From Streptomyces sp. ADI95-17 (lineage in GTDB: Bacteria; Actinomycetota; Actinomycetes; Streptomycetales; Streptomycetaceae): a DNA stretch of 50,065 bases. Made by a program: the position numbers and the translations under genes. The notes under the pieces were generated by a model. That model ran no database searches, was not told the origin of the DNA, and saw only the letters and a program-made list of their open reading frames with translations. Shown piece by piece: positions 14,096-22,698 of the stretch (positions within the stretch are counted from its first letter, which is position 1; each line of letters begins with the position of its first letter). Where the stretch lies: the NCBI RefSeq assembly GCF_003846175.1, contig NZ_ML123046.1:827949-878013 (forward strand). Direction: 5' to 3'.

Positions 14096-15809
14096 ACTCG
14101 AACGTGCCGTGTACGCCGACCTGTTCGGCCCCACGACCGGTGACCGTATCCGGCTGGCCGACACCGATCTGCTCGTCGAGATCGAGGAGGACCGGTCGGG
14201 CGGCCCCGGACTCGCCGGTGACGAGGCCGTGTTCGGCGGCGGCAAGGTCATCCGCGAGTCGATGGGACAGTCCCGCACCACCCGCGCCGAGGGCGCCCCG
14301 GACACCGTCGTCACCGGCGCCGTGATCATCGACCACTGGGGCGTCGTCAAGGCGGACATCGGCATCCGCGACGGCCGGATCACCGGGATCGGCAAGGCCG
14401 GAAACCCGGACACCATGGACGGCGTCCACCCCGACCTGGTCATCGGCCCCGAGACCGAGATCATCGCGGGCAACGGCAGGTTCCTCACCGCCGGGGCCAT
14501 CGACGCCCACGTCCACTTCATCTCGCCGACCCTGATCGACCAGGCACTCTCCTGCGGGATCACCACCCTGGTCGGCGGCGGCACCGGACCGGCCGAAGGT
14601 ACCAAGGCCACCACCATCACCCCGGGACCCTGGCACCTCGCCCGGATGTTCGCGGCGCTGGACGCGTACCCCGTCAACATCGGCCTGCTCGGCAAGGGCA
14701 ACACCATGTCGCGCGAGGCCATGCACTCCCAACTCCGCGCCGGCGCACTCGGATTCAAGATCCACGAGGACTGGGGCGCCACCCCCGCCGTCATCGACGC
14801 CTGCCTGGGCGTCTGCGAGGAGACGGGCGCCCAGCTCGCCATCCACACCGACACCCTCAACGAGGCCGGATTCGTCGCCGATACCCTCGCCGCCATCGCC
14901 GGGCGCTCCATCCACGCGTACCACACCGAAGGCGCCGGCGGCGGACACGCACCCGACATCATCGGTGTCGTCTCCCAGCCGTACGTCCTGCCCAGCTCCA
15001 CCAACCCGACCCGGCCGCACACCGTCAACACCATCGAGGAACACCTCGACATGCTGATGGTCTGCCATCACCTCAACCCGGCCGTGCCGGAGGACCTGGC
15101 CTTCGCGGAATCCCGGATCCGGCCCTCCACCATCGCGGCCGAGGACATCCTCCACGACCTCGGGGCCATCTCGATCATCTCGTCCGACTCCCAGGCGATG
15201 GGCCGCATCGGCGAGGTCGTCCTGCGCACCTGGCAGACCGCCCATGTGATGAAGAAGCGCCGCGGAGCACTGCCCGGAGACGGGCGGGCCGACAACCGGC
15301 GAGTGCGTCGCTATGTCGCCAAATACACCATCAACCCGGCGGTCGCCCAGGGGCTCGACCGGGAGATCGGCTCGGTCGAGCCGGGCAAGCTCGCCGACCT
15401 GGTGCTGTGGGAGCCGGCGTTCTTCGGCGTCAAGCCGCAGACCGTGATCAAGGGCGGCCAGATCGCCTACGCGCAGATGGGCGACGCCAACGCCTCCATC
15501 CCGACTCCGCAACCGGTGCTGCCCCGACCGATGTTCGGCGCGGTGGGCCGCTCGCCGGAGGGCAACTCCTTCAACTTCGTGGCCGATGCCGCCGTCCGGG
15601 ACGGGCTGCCGGAGCGCCTCGGTCTCGGCAAGCGGTTCGTGCCGATCCGCAGTACGCGCGGCGTCACCAAGGCGGACATGCGGGAGAACGACGCGCTGCC
15701 GCAGGTTCACGTCGACCCCGACAGTTTCGCCGTGACGATCGACGGCGAGCCGGTCGAACCGGCACCGGCCGCCGAACTGCCCATGGCCCAGCGCTACTTC
15801 CTCTTCTGA
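14088..15809 (+). CDS. ureC: Urease subunit alpha UreC
   Basis: This 573-residue catalytic subunit holds the dinuclear nickel centre. Visible ligands are His141 and His143 (DAHVHF), the carbamylated Lys224 (GFKIHEDWG), His253 (IHTDTLNE), His279 (HAYHTEGAGGGH) and Asp367 (SSDSQAMGR). The mobile flap MVCHHLNPAVPEDLAFAESR carries Cys326 and His327. All catalytic residues are present, so the enzyme should be active. ATG 14088 follows GGAGG within ureB; the GTG three codons earlier is less likely. Confidence 0.97.
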   Translation: MAELERAVYADLFGPTTGDRIRLADTDLLVEIEEDRSGGPGLAGDEAVFGGGKVIRESMGQSRTTRAEGAPDTVVTGAVIIDHWGVVKADIGIRDGRITGIGKAGNPDTMDGVHPDLVIGPETEIIAGNGRFLTAGAIDAHVHFISPTLIDQALSCGITTLVGGGTGPAEGTKATTITPGPWHLARMFAALDAYPVNIGLLGKGNTMSREAMHSQLRAGALGFKIHEDWGATPAVIDACLGVCEETGAQLAIHTDTLNEAGFVADTLAAIAGRSIHAYHTEGAGGGHAPDIIGVVSQPYVLPSSTNPTRPHTVNTIEEHLDMLMVCHHLNPAVPEDLAFAESRIRPSTIAAEDILHDLGAISIISSDSQAMGRIGEVVLRTWQTAHVMKKRRGALPGDGRADNRRVRRYVAKYTINPAVAQGLDREIGSVEPGKLADLVLWEPAFFGVKPQTVIKGGQIAYAQMGDANASIPTPQPVLPRPMFGAVGRSPEGNSFNFVADAAVRDGLPERLGLGKRFVPIRSTRGVTKADMRENDALPQVHVDPDSFAVTIDGEPVEPAPAAELPMAQRYFLF

Positions 15810-15843
15810 TGCGCGGCACACCACGCTCGGGACGGGGCGTGCA

Positions 15844-16506
15844 ATGAGCCGCGCGGCGCTGCTCGTCCTCGCCGACGGCCGGTTCCCCGCCGGTGGCCAC
15901 GCCCACTCCGGCGGCGCCGAACCGGCCGTGCGGGCGGGCCGGATCCGTGACGCCGAGGACCTCACCGAGTTCTGCCGGGGCCGTCTGCACACCACCGGAC
16001 TCACGGCCGCCGCACTCGCCGCGGCGGCCGCCCACGGCCATGACCCGATCGCGCTCGACGAGGCCGCCGACGCCCGCACTCCGTCACCAGCACTGCGCGC
16101 CGTCACCCGCAGACTCGGCCGGCAGCTGATGCGGGCGGCCCGCGCCACCTGGCCGAGCCCCGAACTCGCCGTGCTCGCCGGGGCCCGGCCGCGCGGCGCC
16201 CACCAGCCCGTCGTCCTCGGCCTCACCGCACGCTCGGCGGGGCTCGGCCCCGAGGACGCCGCACACTGCGCCGCCTACGAAACCGTCGGCGCACCGGCCA
16301 CCGCCGTCGTCCGCCTGCTCTCCCTCGACCCCTTCGAGGCCACCGCCGTCCTCGCCCGCCTCGCACCCGAACTCGACCGGATCGCCGTACGGGCCGCCGC
16401 GGCCGCGCACGGAACCATCGACGCGCTGCCCGCCGCCTCGGCGCCCCTCCTGGACATCACCGCCGAGGCACACGCGGCCTGGCCAGTCCGCCTGTTCGCC
16501 TCATGA
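15844..16506 (+). CDS. ureF: Urease accessory protein UreF
   Basis: This 220-residue, Ala-rich, helical accessory protein has the UreF landmarks LADGRFPAGGHAHSGGAEPA near the start and GARPRGAHQPVVLGL in the middle. UreF bridges UreD and UreG in the complex that delivers nickel and CO2 to apo-urease. It starts 34 nt after ureC; its TGA stop overlaps a possible ureG ATG. Sequence conservation in this family is low, but gene order supports the call. Confidence 0.93.
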   Translation: MSRAALLVLADGRFPAGGHAHSGGAEPAVRAGRIRDAEDLTEFCRGRLHTTGLTAAALAAAAAHGHDPIALDEAADARTPSPALRAVTRRLGRQLMRAARATWPSPELAVLAGARPRGAHQPVVLGLTARSAGLGPEDAAHCAAYETVGAPATAVVRLLSLDPFEATAVLARLAPELDRIAVRAAAAAHGTIDALPAASAPLLDITAEAHAAWPVRLFAS

Positions 16507-16532
16507 ACCCGCACGAATCAGGAGCCGCATCC

Positions 16533-17210
16533 ATGCATCTCGACCATGCCCACCACGGCCCCGCCGCCGTGAGCGCCGATTCCGCCCGCCCGGACGGCAC
16601 CCGGCGCGCCCTGCGTATCGGGCTCGGCGGACCGGTCGGCTCCGGCAAGACCGCGACCGTCGCCGCCCTCTGCCGGACCCTGCGCGACGAGCTGTCCATC
16701 GCGGTGGTCACCAACGACATCTACACCCGTGAGGACGCCGCCTTCCTGCTCCGTGAGGCCGTCCTGCCGCCCGAACGCATCCAGGCCGTCGAGACCGGCG
16801 CCTGCCCGCACACCGCGATCCGCGACGACATCTCCGCCAACCTCGAAGCCGTCGAGGACCTGGAGGACAGCATCGCCCCGCTCGATCTGATCCTGGTCGA
16901 ATCCGGCGGCGACAACCTCACCGCCACCTTCTCCAAGGGCCTCGTCGACGCACAGATCTTCGTCATCGACGTGGCCGGCGGCGACGACATCCCGCGCAAG
17001 GGCGGCCCCGGCGTCACCACCTCCGACCTGCTCGTCATCAACAAGACCGACCTCGCCCCCCATGTCGGCTCCGACCTGGAAGGCATGGCCCGCGACGCCG
17101 GAGCCCAGCGCGGGGAACTCCCCGTCGCCTTCACCTCCCTCAAGAGCGAGGACGGTGTGAAACCCGTCGCCGACTGGGTCCGCGGGCAGCTCGCGGCCTG
17201 GACCGCATGA
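16533..17210 (+). CDS. ureG: Urease accessory GTPase UreG
   Basis: This 225-residue SIMIBI GTPase powers nickel insertion. It has P-loop GGPVGSGKT, VVTNDIYTREDA, the metal-binding ETGACPHTAIRDD (Cys-Pro-His) and the guanine motif NKTD. A His-rich start (MHLDHAHHG) may bind nickel. ATG 16533 is preferred because CAGGAG precedes it; an in-frame ATG at 16503 overlaps the ureF stop and would add ten residues. Confidence 0.96.
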   Translation: MHLDHAHHGPAAVSADSARPDGTRRALRIGLGGPVGSGKTATVAALCRTLRDELSIAVVTNDIYTREDAAFLLREAVLPPERIQAVETGACPHTAIRDDISANLEAVEDLEDSIAPLDLILVESGGDNLTATFSKGLVDAQIFVIDVAGGDDIPRKGGPGVTTSDLLVINKTDLAPHVGSDLEGMARDAGAQRGELPVAFTSLKSEDGVKPVADWVRGQLAAWTA

Positions 17211-17974
17211 GCGTCCGGGCCACCGCCCGGATCACCGCGGCCCTGGACGGCCGTGGCGTCACCTCGCTGCCCGTGCTGGCGGGCGACGGACCGCTCGCCC
17301 CGCGCCGCACCCGGACCCCGACCGGGTCCGGCGCCCGGGTCACCGTCGTCGGTGCCATGAGCGCGCCGCTCGGCGGGGACCGGCTCACCATCGTGACGCG
17401 GGTCGGCGAAGGCGCCCGGCTCACCGTCGACTCGGCGGCGGCGACCGTGGCCCTGCCCGGGGAGGGATGCGAACCTGCCACGTACGAAACCGAGTTGAGT
17501 GTGGGGGAGCGGGCGGAGCTGCGCTGGCTGCCGGAACAGTTCGTCTCGGCGCACGGCAGCGTTCTGCACATGACCACCCGGGTCCGGCTCGCCCCCACCG
17601 CACGCCTGGTGCTCCGCGAGGAACAGATCCTCGGCCGTCACGCCGAGACCACCGGCACCCTCATCAGTCGCCTCACCGTGCACCGCGCGGGCCGGCCGCT
17701 CATCGACCAGCAGCTGGCGTACGGGCCGGGCGCCCCCGGCGGCTGGGACGGTGCGGCGGTCCTGGGCGGCCACCGGGCCGTGGGTCAACTCCTCGTCGTA
17801 GAACCGGCGTTCGACGAGAGATACCCCGAGGCGCGATTGCTGGGGGACACCGCCGTGCTCACCCCGCTCGCCGGCCCGGCCGTGCTGGTCACCGCCCTTG
17901 CCGCCGATGCGCGCCGACTGCGCGGCGTCCTGGACGAGGCGCTGAACGAGCTGCTCGACGCCCCCGCGGGGTGA
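17207..17974 (+). CDS. ureD: Urease accessory protein UreD (UreH)
   Basis: This 255-residue beta-rich scaffold docks on urease and receives nickel from the UreFG complex. Recognisable parts are GARLTVDSAAATVALPG, ELRWLPEQFVSAHGS (the WLP-Q motif of the family) and LVLREEQILGRHAETTG. It starts in the ureG stop (ATGA). It is the last gene of the operon, ended by the hairpin over its stop codon. Confidence 0.94.
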   Translation: MSVRATARITAALDGRGVTSLPVLAGDGPLAPRRTRTPTGSGARVTVVGAMSAPLGGDRLTIVTRVGEGARLTVDSAAATVALPGEGCEPATYETELSVGERAELRWLPEQFVSAHGSVLHMTTRVRLAPTARLVLREEQILGRHAETTGTLISRLTVHRAGRPLIDQQLAYGPGAPGGWDGAAVLGGHRAVGQLLVVEPAFDERYPEARLLGDTAVLTPLAGPAVLVTALAADARRLRGVLDEALNELLDAPAG

Positions 17975-17984
17975 ACCCCACGGG
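17963..17984. terminator. Hairpin over the ureD stop codon
   Basis: CCCGCGGGG (17963-17971) and CCCCACGGG (17976-17984) pair with one mismatch around loop TGAA, which contains the ureD stop. Only 17 bp separate ureD from the convergent reductase gene, so it probably ends both transcripts. Confidence 0.55.
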
Positions 17985-17991
17985 CACCGTC

Positions 17992-19041
17992 TCACCCCCT
18001 CCGGTCGTACGCCGCCAGCCAGGCGTCCTCCGCCGCGTAGTCGAAGAGCTTCTTCCCGTACGACCGAAGCATGGCGGGGAAGGCCGCTGTCCAGTCCTGG
18101 CCCACAAGCCGTGCGGCGATCCACTCGACCGTCTCCGGGAGCGACTGCACATAGCCGGTGACCGGCCGGTAGCCGAGCTCACGCTCGGCGGCCGTCATGT
18201 CGTACACGATGGGGTGGTGGCTGCTCCAGGGCGTCCCGCCGACGCCGTCCTCCCCGGGCGGGCCCGCCGACAGCACCGTCGAGGTGCTGCGGCCGAGCAC
18301 CGCGTCGACGGCCTCGCCGATCTCCGTGACCGTCGGCGCCTGCGGATCCCCGGCGTTCAGCACCCGCGAACCCGGCCGCAGCGCGGCGAGCCGGATCAGC
18401 TCGGCCAGGTTGGAGACATGGACCGGGTGGAAGCGGGACTCGCCACCGAACGCGAGCACCCGCCGGTCGCGGCCGTCCACGAGCCGCTTCACGAAGAACA
18501 GCTCACGCGGCGAGCGGCAGTGCTTCCCGTGGATCGCCCCGGCCCGCAACAGCGTCACCGGCAGCGCGTCCCCGGCCGCCAGCAGATCCCGCTCCAGCTC
18601 GATCTTCCGCGTGGCGTACGTCATGCCGCCGGCCGGCACGGTGCGCTGCGACTCCGGGATCGGCACCGGATAGTGCGGAGCGCCGTCGGGTTCGCCCTGT
18701 GTGTCGAAGCTGCGGCCCCGGTCGTCCTCGTACGTCGCACCGCTGGAGATCACCACCGCCGAACCGATCCGGTCCGCGAGACCGGTCAACTGGCGGGCGT
18801 GGCCCGCGTCGTAGGCCACCATGTCGACCAGTACGTCACAGCCGTCGCCCAGCGCCGCCGCGAGCGCCCCATCGGCGTTCCGGTCCAGGGCGGTCGTGCG
18901 CACCGCTCCGTCCCACCCGGCGTCCCGGCCGCCGCCGAGCGAGGCGGCCGTCACCTCCCAGCCGTCCTCGACGAGCGACCGCACCGCCACCCGCCCGATC
19001 TGTCCCGTCGCACCCAGCACCCATGCGTTTCCTCTGCTCAT
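17992..19041 (-). CDS. NAD(P)-dependent epimerase/reductase (extended SDR-like)
   Basis: This 349-residue protein has an N-terminal nucleotide-binding motif VLGATGQIGR, VISSGATYEDD and an active-site Tyr-Lys pair in MTYATRKIELE. AGAIHGKHCRSP and SRFHPVHVSNLAELI follow, as in NAD-dependent epimerase/dehydratases. The substrate is unknown. It starts 64 nt after the acyltransferase stop on the same strand. Transcription would converge on the urease operon. Confidence 0.85.
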   Translation of the reverse strand: MSRGNAWVLGATGQIGRVAVRSLVEDGWEVTAASLGGGRDAGWDGAVRTTALDRNADGALAAALGDGCDVLVDMVAYDAGHARQLTGLADRIGSAVVISSGATYEDDRGRSFDTQGEPDGAPHYPVPIPESQRTVPAGGMTYATRKIELERDLLAAGDALPVTLLRAGAIHGKHCRSPRELFFVKRLVDGRDRRVLAFGGESRFHPVHVSNLAELIRLAALRPGSRVLNAGDPQAPTVTEIGEAVDAVLGRSTSTVLSAGPPGEDGVGGTPWSSHHPIVYDMTAAERELGYRPVTGYVQSLPETVEWIAARLVGQDWTAAFPAMLRSYGKKLFDYAAEDAWLAAYDRRG

Positions 19042-19105
19042 GGGACCGACGCTAGGTCCGGCCGGGCGCCCGGACCCGCGAAGTTCACCGAGCGCGGATC
19101 CGCTG

Positions 19106-19825
19106 TCAGCGTCGCAACTTCGGGAACTTCTTGGACTGTGCCGCCTCTTCGGCCTGCGCGGCCTTCACCTTGCCCGCGTACTCGTCGACGTACTCCTGAC
19201 CCGAGAGCCCCAGGATCGCGTACATGATCTCGTCGGTGACCGCCCGGACCGCCGCCTTCTGGTTCTCCAGCCCGGCGTAGCGGGAGAAGTCCAGCGGCTC
19301 ACCGAAACGGATGGTGACGCGCTTGATGCGCGGGACGACCTGTCCGGGCGGCTGGATCTCGAACGTACCCACCATCGCGCACGGCACCACGGGCACCTGC
19401 CCCTTGATCGCCATGACGGCGACGCCCACCTTGCCCTTGTAGAGCCGGCCGTCGTGCGAGCGGGTGCCCTCCGGGTAGATACCAAGCAGTTCGCCCCGGC
19501 TCAGCACTCCGAGCCCCTCCCGGATCGCCGCCTGCCCGGCCTCCTTGCCGGAGCGGTCCACCGGGATCTGCCCGATGCTGCGGAAGAAGGCGGCGGTCAG
19601 CCGCCCCTTCACACCCGGCCCGGTGAAGTACTCGGCCTTGGCGAGGAAGGTGATGCGCCGTTTGAGGATCGCGGGCATCAGGAAATGATCGGAGAACGAC
19701 AGATGGTTGCCGGCGACGATGGCCGCGCCGTCCTCCGGGATGTGCTCCAGACCCTCGATCCTGGGACGGAAGAACAATCGGAGAATCGGCCCGATGAAGA
19801 CGTATTTGAGCACGTAGTAGAACAC
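19106..19825 (-). CDS. 1-acyl-sn-glycerol-3-phosphate acyltransferase (PlsC-like)
   Basis: This 239-residue membrane-associated acyltransferase should make phosphatidic acid in phospholipid synthesis. It has the HX4D catalytic box NHLSFSD (His41, Asp46), FRSIGQIPVDRSG, YPEGTRS (about 118-123) and PVVPCAMVGTFE, all plsC signatures. The GTG at 19825 after TAGGAG is chosen: it gives a short hydrophobic N-terminus (FYYVLKYVFIGPILRLFF), while the longer frame is not protein-like. The C-terminus is Lys/Ala-rich. It lies 70 nt downstream of the DUF4032 gene. Confidence 0.92.
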   Translation of the reverse strand: MFYYVLKYVFIGPILRLFFRPRIEGLEHIPEDGAAIVAGNHLSFSDHFLMPAILKRRITFLAKAEYFTGPGVKGRLTAAFFRSIGQIPVDRSGKEAGQAAIREGLGVLSRGELLGIYPEGTRSHDGRLYKGKVGVAVMAIKGQVPVVPCAMVGTFEIQPPGQVVPRIKRVTIRFGEPLDFSRYAGLENQKAAVRAVTDEIMYAILGLSGQEYVDEYAGKVKAAQAEEAAQSKKFPKLRR

Positions 19826-19895
19826 GGGGCGGCTCCTAGGGCCTCTCGTCTGGATCATCCCTGGGCTCGCCAGGGCACAGCTCCGGGAGGGCAGC

Positions 19896-21113
19896 CTATG
19901 TGCAGCCGTCGTCCGCTGCAGCCGTCTTCCTGACGTAGTCCTCGACCGCCGCGTCGAGCCCGATGTCGTGCTGGGCCTGCTCGGACAGGTACCAGCGGTG
20001 TTCGAGGAGTTCGTGGTAGAGCTCGGCCGCGTCCATCCGGGCGGGTACGTGGTCGCGCGCCGCGCGCACGGTGGGCCGGAAGATCTCCCGGACCCAGCGG
20101 TGGGCCAGCACCTCGGTGCGGGCGCCGTGCCGGTCACCGGGGGCGTAGTCGTCCTGGGTGGCCATCCAGCTCTCCAGGTCGCCCAGGAGCCGTCGTGCCT
20201 GGTTCTCCTCCGCGTCCATCCCGGTGAGCCGCAGGAGTTGGCGCTGATGGTGGCCGGCGTCCACGACCTTGGGCACGAACGTGACCGTGTCACCCTGGTC
20301 CGAGTGCGAGATCTGCATCTCGGCGACGTCGAAACCCAGGTCGTTGAGGCGGCGGATCCGGCGCTCCATGTAGTGGTGCTTGCCCGCCGGATAGACGGAG
20401 GTGCGGGTCAGCTCCGTCCACAGCGCCTGGTAGCGCTCCTCGATCTCCAGGCCGAACGCGATCGGGTCGATGGACGGATGCAGCGCGCCGGCCGCCTCCA
20501 GATCGAGCATCTCCCCGCTGATGTTGACCCGGGCCAGCTCGATGTCGTATCCGCGCTGCCCGTCGCTCAGCCGGGGGTGCAGCTCACCGGTCTCGGCGTC
20601 CACGAGATAGGCGGCGTACGCGCCCGCGTCCCGCCGGAACAGGGTGTTGGACAGTGAGCAGTCCCCCCAGGCGAACCCGGTCAGATGCAGCCGCACGAGC
20701 AGGACGGCCAGGGCGTCCATCAGACGGTGCACCGTGCCGGGGCGCATGGTCGTCTCGAACATCGACCGGTAGGGCAGCGAACCGCCCAGATGCCGGGTGA
20801 TCAGAACCGGTTCCAGGGGCGAGCCATCGGCCTCGGTGCGGCCGGTGACCACGGCGAGCGGGTCCACGGCGGGTATCCCGAGCCGGTCGAGCGTACGCAG
20901 GAGTTCGTACTCGCGCAGCGCCGGCCGCTGGGCCAGCTCCTTCACGGCCACGGTCTCCTCGCCGGCTCGCGCGTAGCGCACCACGTGGCGGGAGATGCCG
21001 CGGGGGAGCGGCACGAGGTACTCGTCGGGCCACTGCTCCAGGGGGATGTGCCAGGGCAGTTCGAGCAGGAGGGCCGGGTGTTCGGGGTTGGTGGCGCTGA
21101 TCTGCAGAGTCAT
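19896..21113 (-). CDS. DUF4032 kinase-like protein
   Basis: This 405-residue protein has an N-terminal protein-kinase-like fold. The lysine is in VAVKELAQRPALREYELL, LLVRLHLTGFAWGDCSLSNT is the catalytic-loop equivalent (Asp151), and YLVDAETGEL stands for the DFG segment. A DUF4032 domain follows, with RRIRRLNDLGFDVAEMQI and LEHRWYLSEQAQHDIGLDAA. These lipopolysaccharide-kinase-like proteins are common in actinobacteria; the phosphorylated target is unknown. The ATG is chosen as first Met of the kinase domain. Confidence 0.85.
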   Translation of the reverse strand: MTLQISATNPEHPALLLELPWHIPLEQWPDEYLVPLPRGISRHVVRYARAGEETVAVKELAQRPALREYELLRTLDRLGIPAVDPLAVVTGRTEADGSPLEPVLITRHLGGSLPYRSMFETTMRPGTVHRLMDALAVLLVRLHLTGFAWGDCSLSNTLFRRDAGAYAAYLVDAETGELHPRLSDGQRGYDIELARVNISGEMLDLEAAGALHPSIDPIAFGLEIEERYQALWTELTRTSVYPAGKHHYMERRIRRLNDLGFDVAEMQISHSDQGDTVTFVPKVVDAGHHQRQLLRLTGMDAEENQARRLLGDLESWMATQDDYAPGDRHGARTEVLAHRWVREIFRPTVRAARDHVPARMDAAELYHELLEHRWYLSEQAQHDIGLDAAVEDYVRKTAAADDGCT

Positions 21114-21170
21114 GCGGTCACGGTCCCTGGGTCGAGCGGCGGGTGCACCGTGATCGGACCCCGAAGGGGC

Positions 21171-21204
21171 GGTGCGGGTCAAGAGCCGGTGCCGGACCCG
21201 CACC
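21171..21204 (-). terminator. Hairpin between the GntR and DUF4032 genes
   Basis: GGTGCGGGTC (21171-21180) and GACCCGCACC (21195-21204) are a perfect 10-bp inverted repeat with a 14-nt loop. It lies just after the GntR stop (21218) on the minus strand, so it should end the gcvPA-like operon. Confidence 0.65.
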
Positions 21205-21217
21205 ACCACCCGTGGCA

Positions 21218-21859
21218 TCAGTCCTTCAGGTGCTCCAGGATCCGGTGCATCCCGCTGTTCCAGTTCTCCTTGAGCGCCGCGACGGCCGCGTCGAGGTCGC
21301 CGCGTTGCAGGCACTCGGCGATCCGCTCGTGCTCTTCCGCGGAACGCTCCAGGATGTCCTGGTCGCCCAGGGCCACCCGCTCGTAGCGGTGCATCGTCAC
21401 CTTCAGGGAGGTGATCAGCTTCATCAGGCGGTCGTTGGTGCAGCCGGACAGCAGCAGGTCGTGCCACGCGTCGTCGTAACGCTCTATGACGTCGTGCGGC
21501 GCCTGCGGGACCGAGAACGCGCGGGCCTCCTCCAGGAGGCGCGGCGCCGTCGCCGCCAGGTGCTCGGGATCGCTGGACTCCAGCGCGAGCGCCTCCAGCG
21601 TCGCGACGATCGCGGACAGGTCGCGGAACTCCTGGGCGCTGAGCGGCGTGAAGCGGAAGCCCTTGCCGCGCTCGCTGGTGATGACGCCCTCACGTTCCAG
21701 CGTGATCAGTGCCTCGCGCAGCGGAGTACGGCTGACGCCGAGCTCGGTGGCGAGCTGCCCCTCGTTGATCGGCGAGTTGGTCGCGATCGTGCCGCGCCCG
21801 AGGCGCTTGATCAGTTCCTCCTTGACCTGTTCGCGCAGCGGGCGGTTTTCGATTGGCAT
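21218..21859 (-). CDS. GntR/FadR-family transcriptional regulator
   Basis: This 213-residue protein has an N-terminal winged helix (LREQVKEELIKRL, then EGQLATELGVSRTPLREALI and TLEREGVI) and an all-helical FCD effector domain (FRDLSAIVATLEALALE, HDLLLSGCTNDRLMKLI, EEHERIAECLQRGDLDAA). Such regulators usually respond to an organic acid or amino acid of the adjacent pathway. ATG 21859 follows GGGAGGG. It is last gene of the gcvPA-like cluster, 49 nt after the dehydrogenase, and probably regulates that cluster. Confidence 0.92.
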   Translation of the reverse strand: MPIENRPLREQVKEELIKRLGRGTIATNSPINEGQLATELGVSRTPLREALITLEREGVITSERGKGFRFTPLSAQEFRDLSAIVATLEALALESSDPEHLAATAPRLLEEARAFSVPQAPHDVIERYDDAWHDLLLSGCTNDRLMKLITSLKVTMHRYERVALGDQDILERSAEEHERIAECLQRGDLDAAVAALKENWNSGMHRILEHLKD

Positions 21860-21908
21860 GTGAGGCTGCCCTCCCCTTCGGTCCGGTCGATTATCCGCTA
21901 CCGGCACA

Positions 21909-22655
21909 TCACGCGGTACCGGCGCCGTCGACGGGGATGATCGCCCCGCTCAGGAACGCCGAGGCGTCGGAGGCGAGGAACGCCACGGTCTGTGCGATGT
22001 CCCGGGGCTGCCCGATCCGGCCGAGCGGCCGGTCCGCGGCGTCGGCGTAGAACGCGTCGGAGCTCTCGCCGAGCTGGCGGGCCTCCTCGGCGAGCATCCC
22101 GGTCGCGGTGTCGCCGGGGCAGACACAGTTGACGCGGATGTTGTCGGGGCCGTGGTCGATGGCCATGGCGCGGGTCATGTTGACGACGGCGCCCTTGGAC
22201 GCGCAGTACGAGACGGCCCGGCCGCCGCCGCGGATGCCCCATCCGGAGCCGGTGTTGACGATGGAGCCGCCGCCCCGGGCCGCCATCCCCGGGATGACCA
22301 GGCGGCTCATCAGCATCACCGAGCGGATGTTCACGGCCATCACCAGGTCCCAGTCGTCCTCGGTGATCTCGCAGACCGTGGAACGGCGGATGATCCCGGC
22401 GTTGTTGAAGAGGACGTCCACACCGCCGAACAGCTCCTCGGCCGTCCGCACGACGGCCTCGCAGTCCTCGCGCCGTGACACGTCGCAGCGTACGAAGGTT
22501 CCTCCGGTGTCCTTCGCGGTGCGTTCACCGCCGTCGGTGTCGATGTCGGCGATCACCACGCGGGCGCCGAGCTCGGAGAGGACCTGGGCGGTGGCACGGC
22601 CGATGCCGGCTCCGCCGCCGGTGACGATCGCGCGCTTGCCGTCGAGGGAGATCAT
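21909..22655 (-). CDS. Short-chain dehydrogenase/reductase
   Basis: This 248-residue classical SDR has the cofactor motif TGGGAGIG (12-19), an Asp after the second strand (VVIADIDTDGG) that favours NAD over NADP, NNAG, and the catalytic Ser/Tyr/Lys set (NTGSGWG, then Tyr150-x3-Lys154 in SYCASK). The family ending GAIIPVDGAGTA is present. AAGGAG precedes the ATG. It sits between the AcoX-like gene and the GntR regulator. It probably oxidises or reduces a hydroxy or oxo intermediate of the same pathway. Confidence 0.92.
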   Translation of the reverse strand: MISLDGKRAIVTGGGAGIGRATAQVLSELGARVVIADIDTDGGERTAKDTGGTFVRCDVSRREDCEAVVRTAEELFGGVDVLFNNAGIIRRSTVCEITEDDWDLVMAVNIRSVMLMSRLVIPGMAARGGGSIVNTGSGWGIRGGGRAVSYCASKGAVVNMTRAMAIDHGPDNIRVNCVCPGDTATGMLAEEARQLGESSDAFYADAADRPLGRIGQPRDIAQTVAFLASDASAFLSGAIIPVDGAGTA

Positions 22656-22698
22656 CCTGGGCTCCTTGTGTCCTGGGTCGGGTGTCCGGGTTACGTGG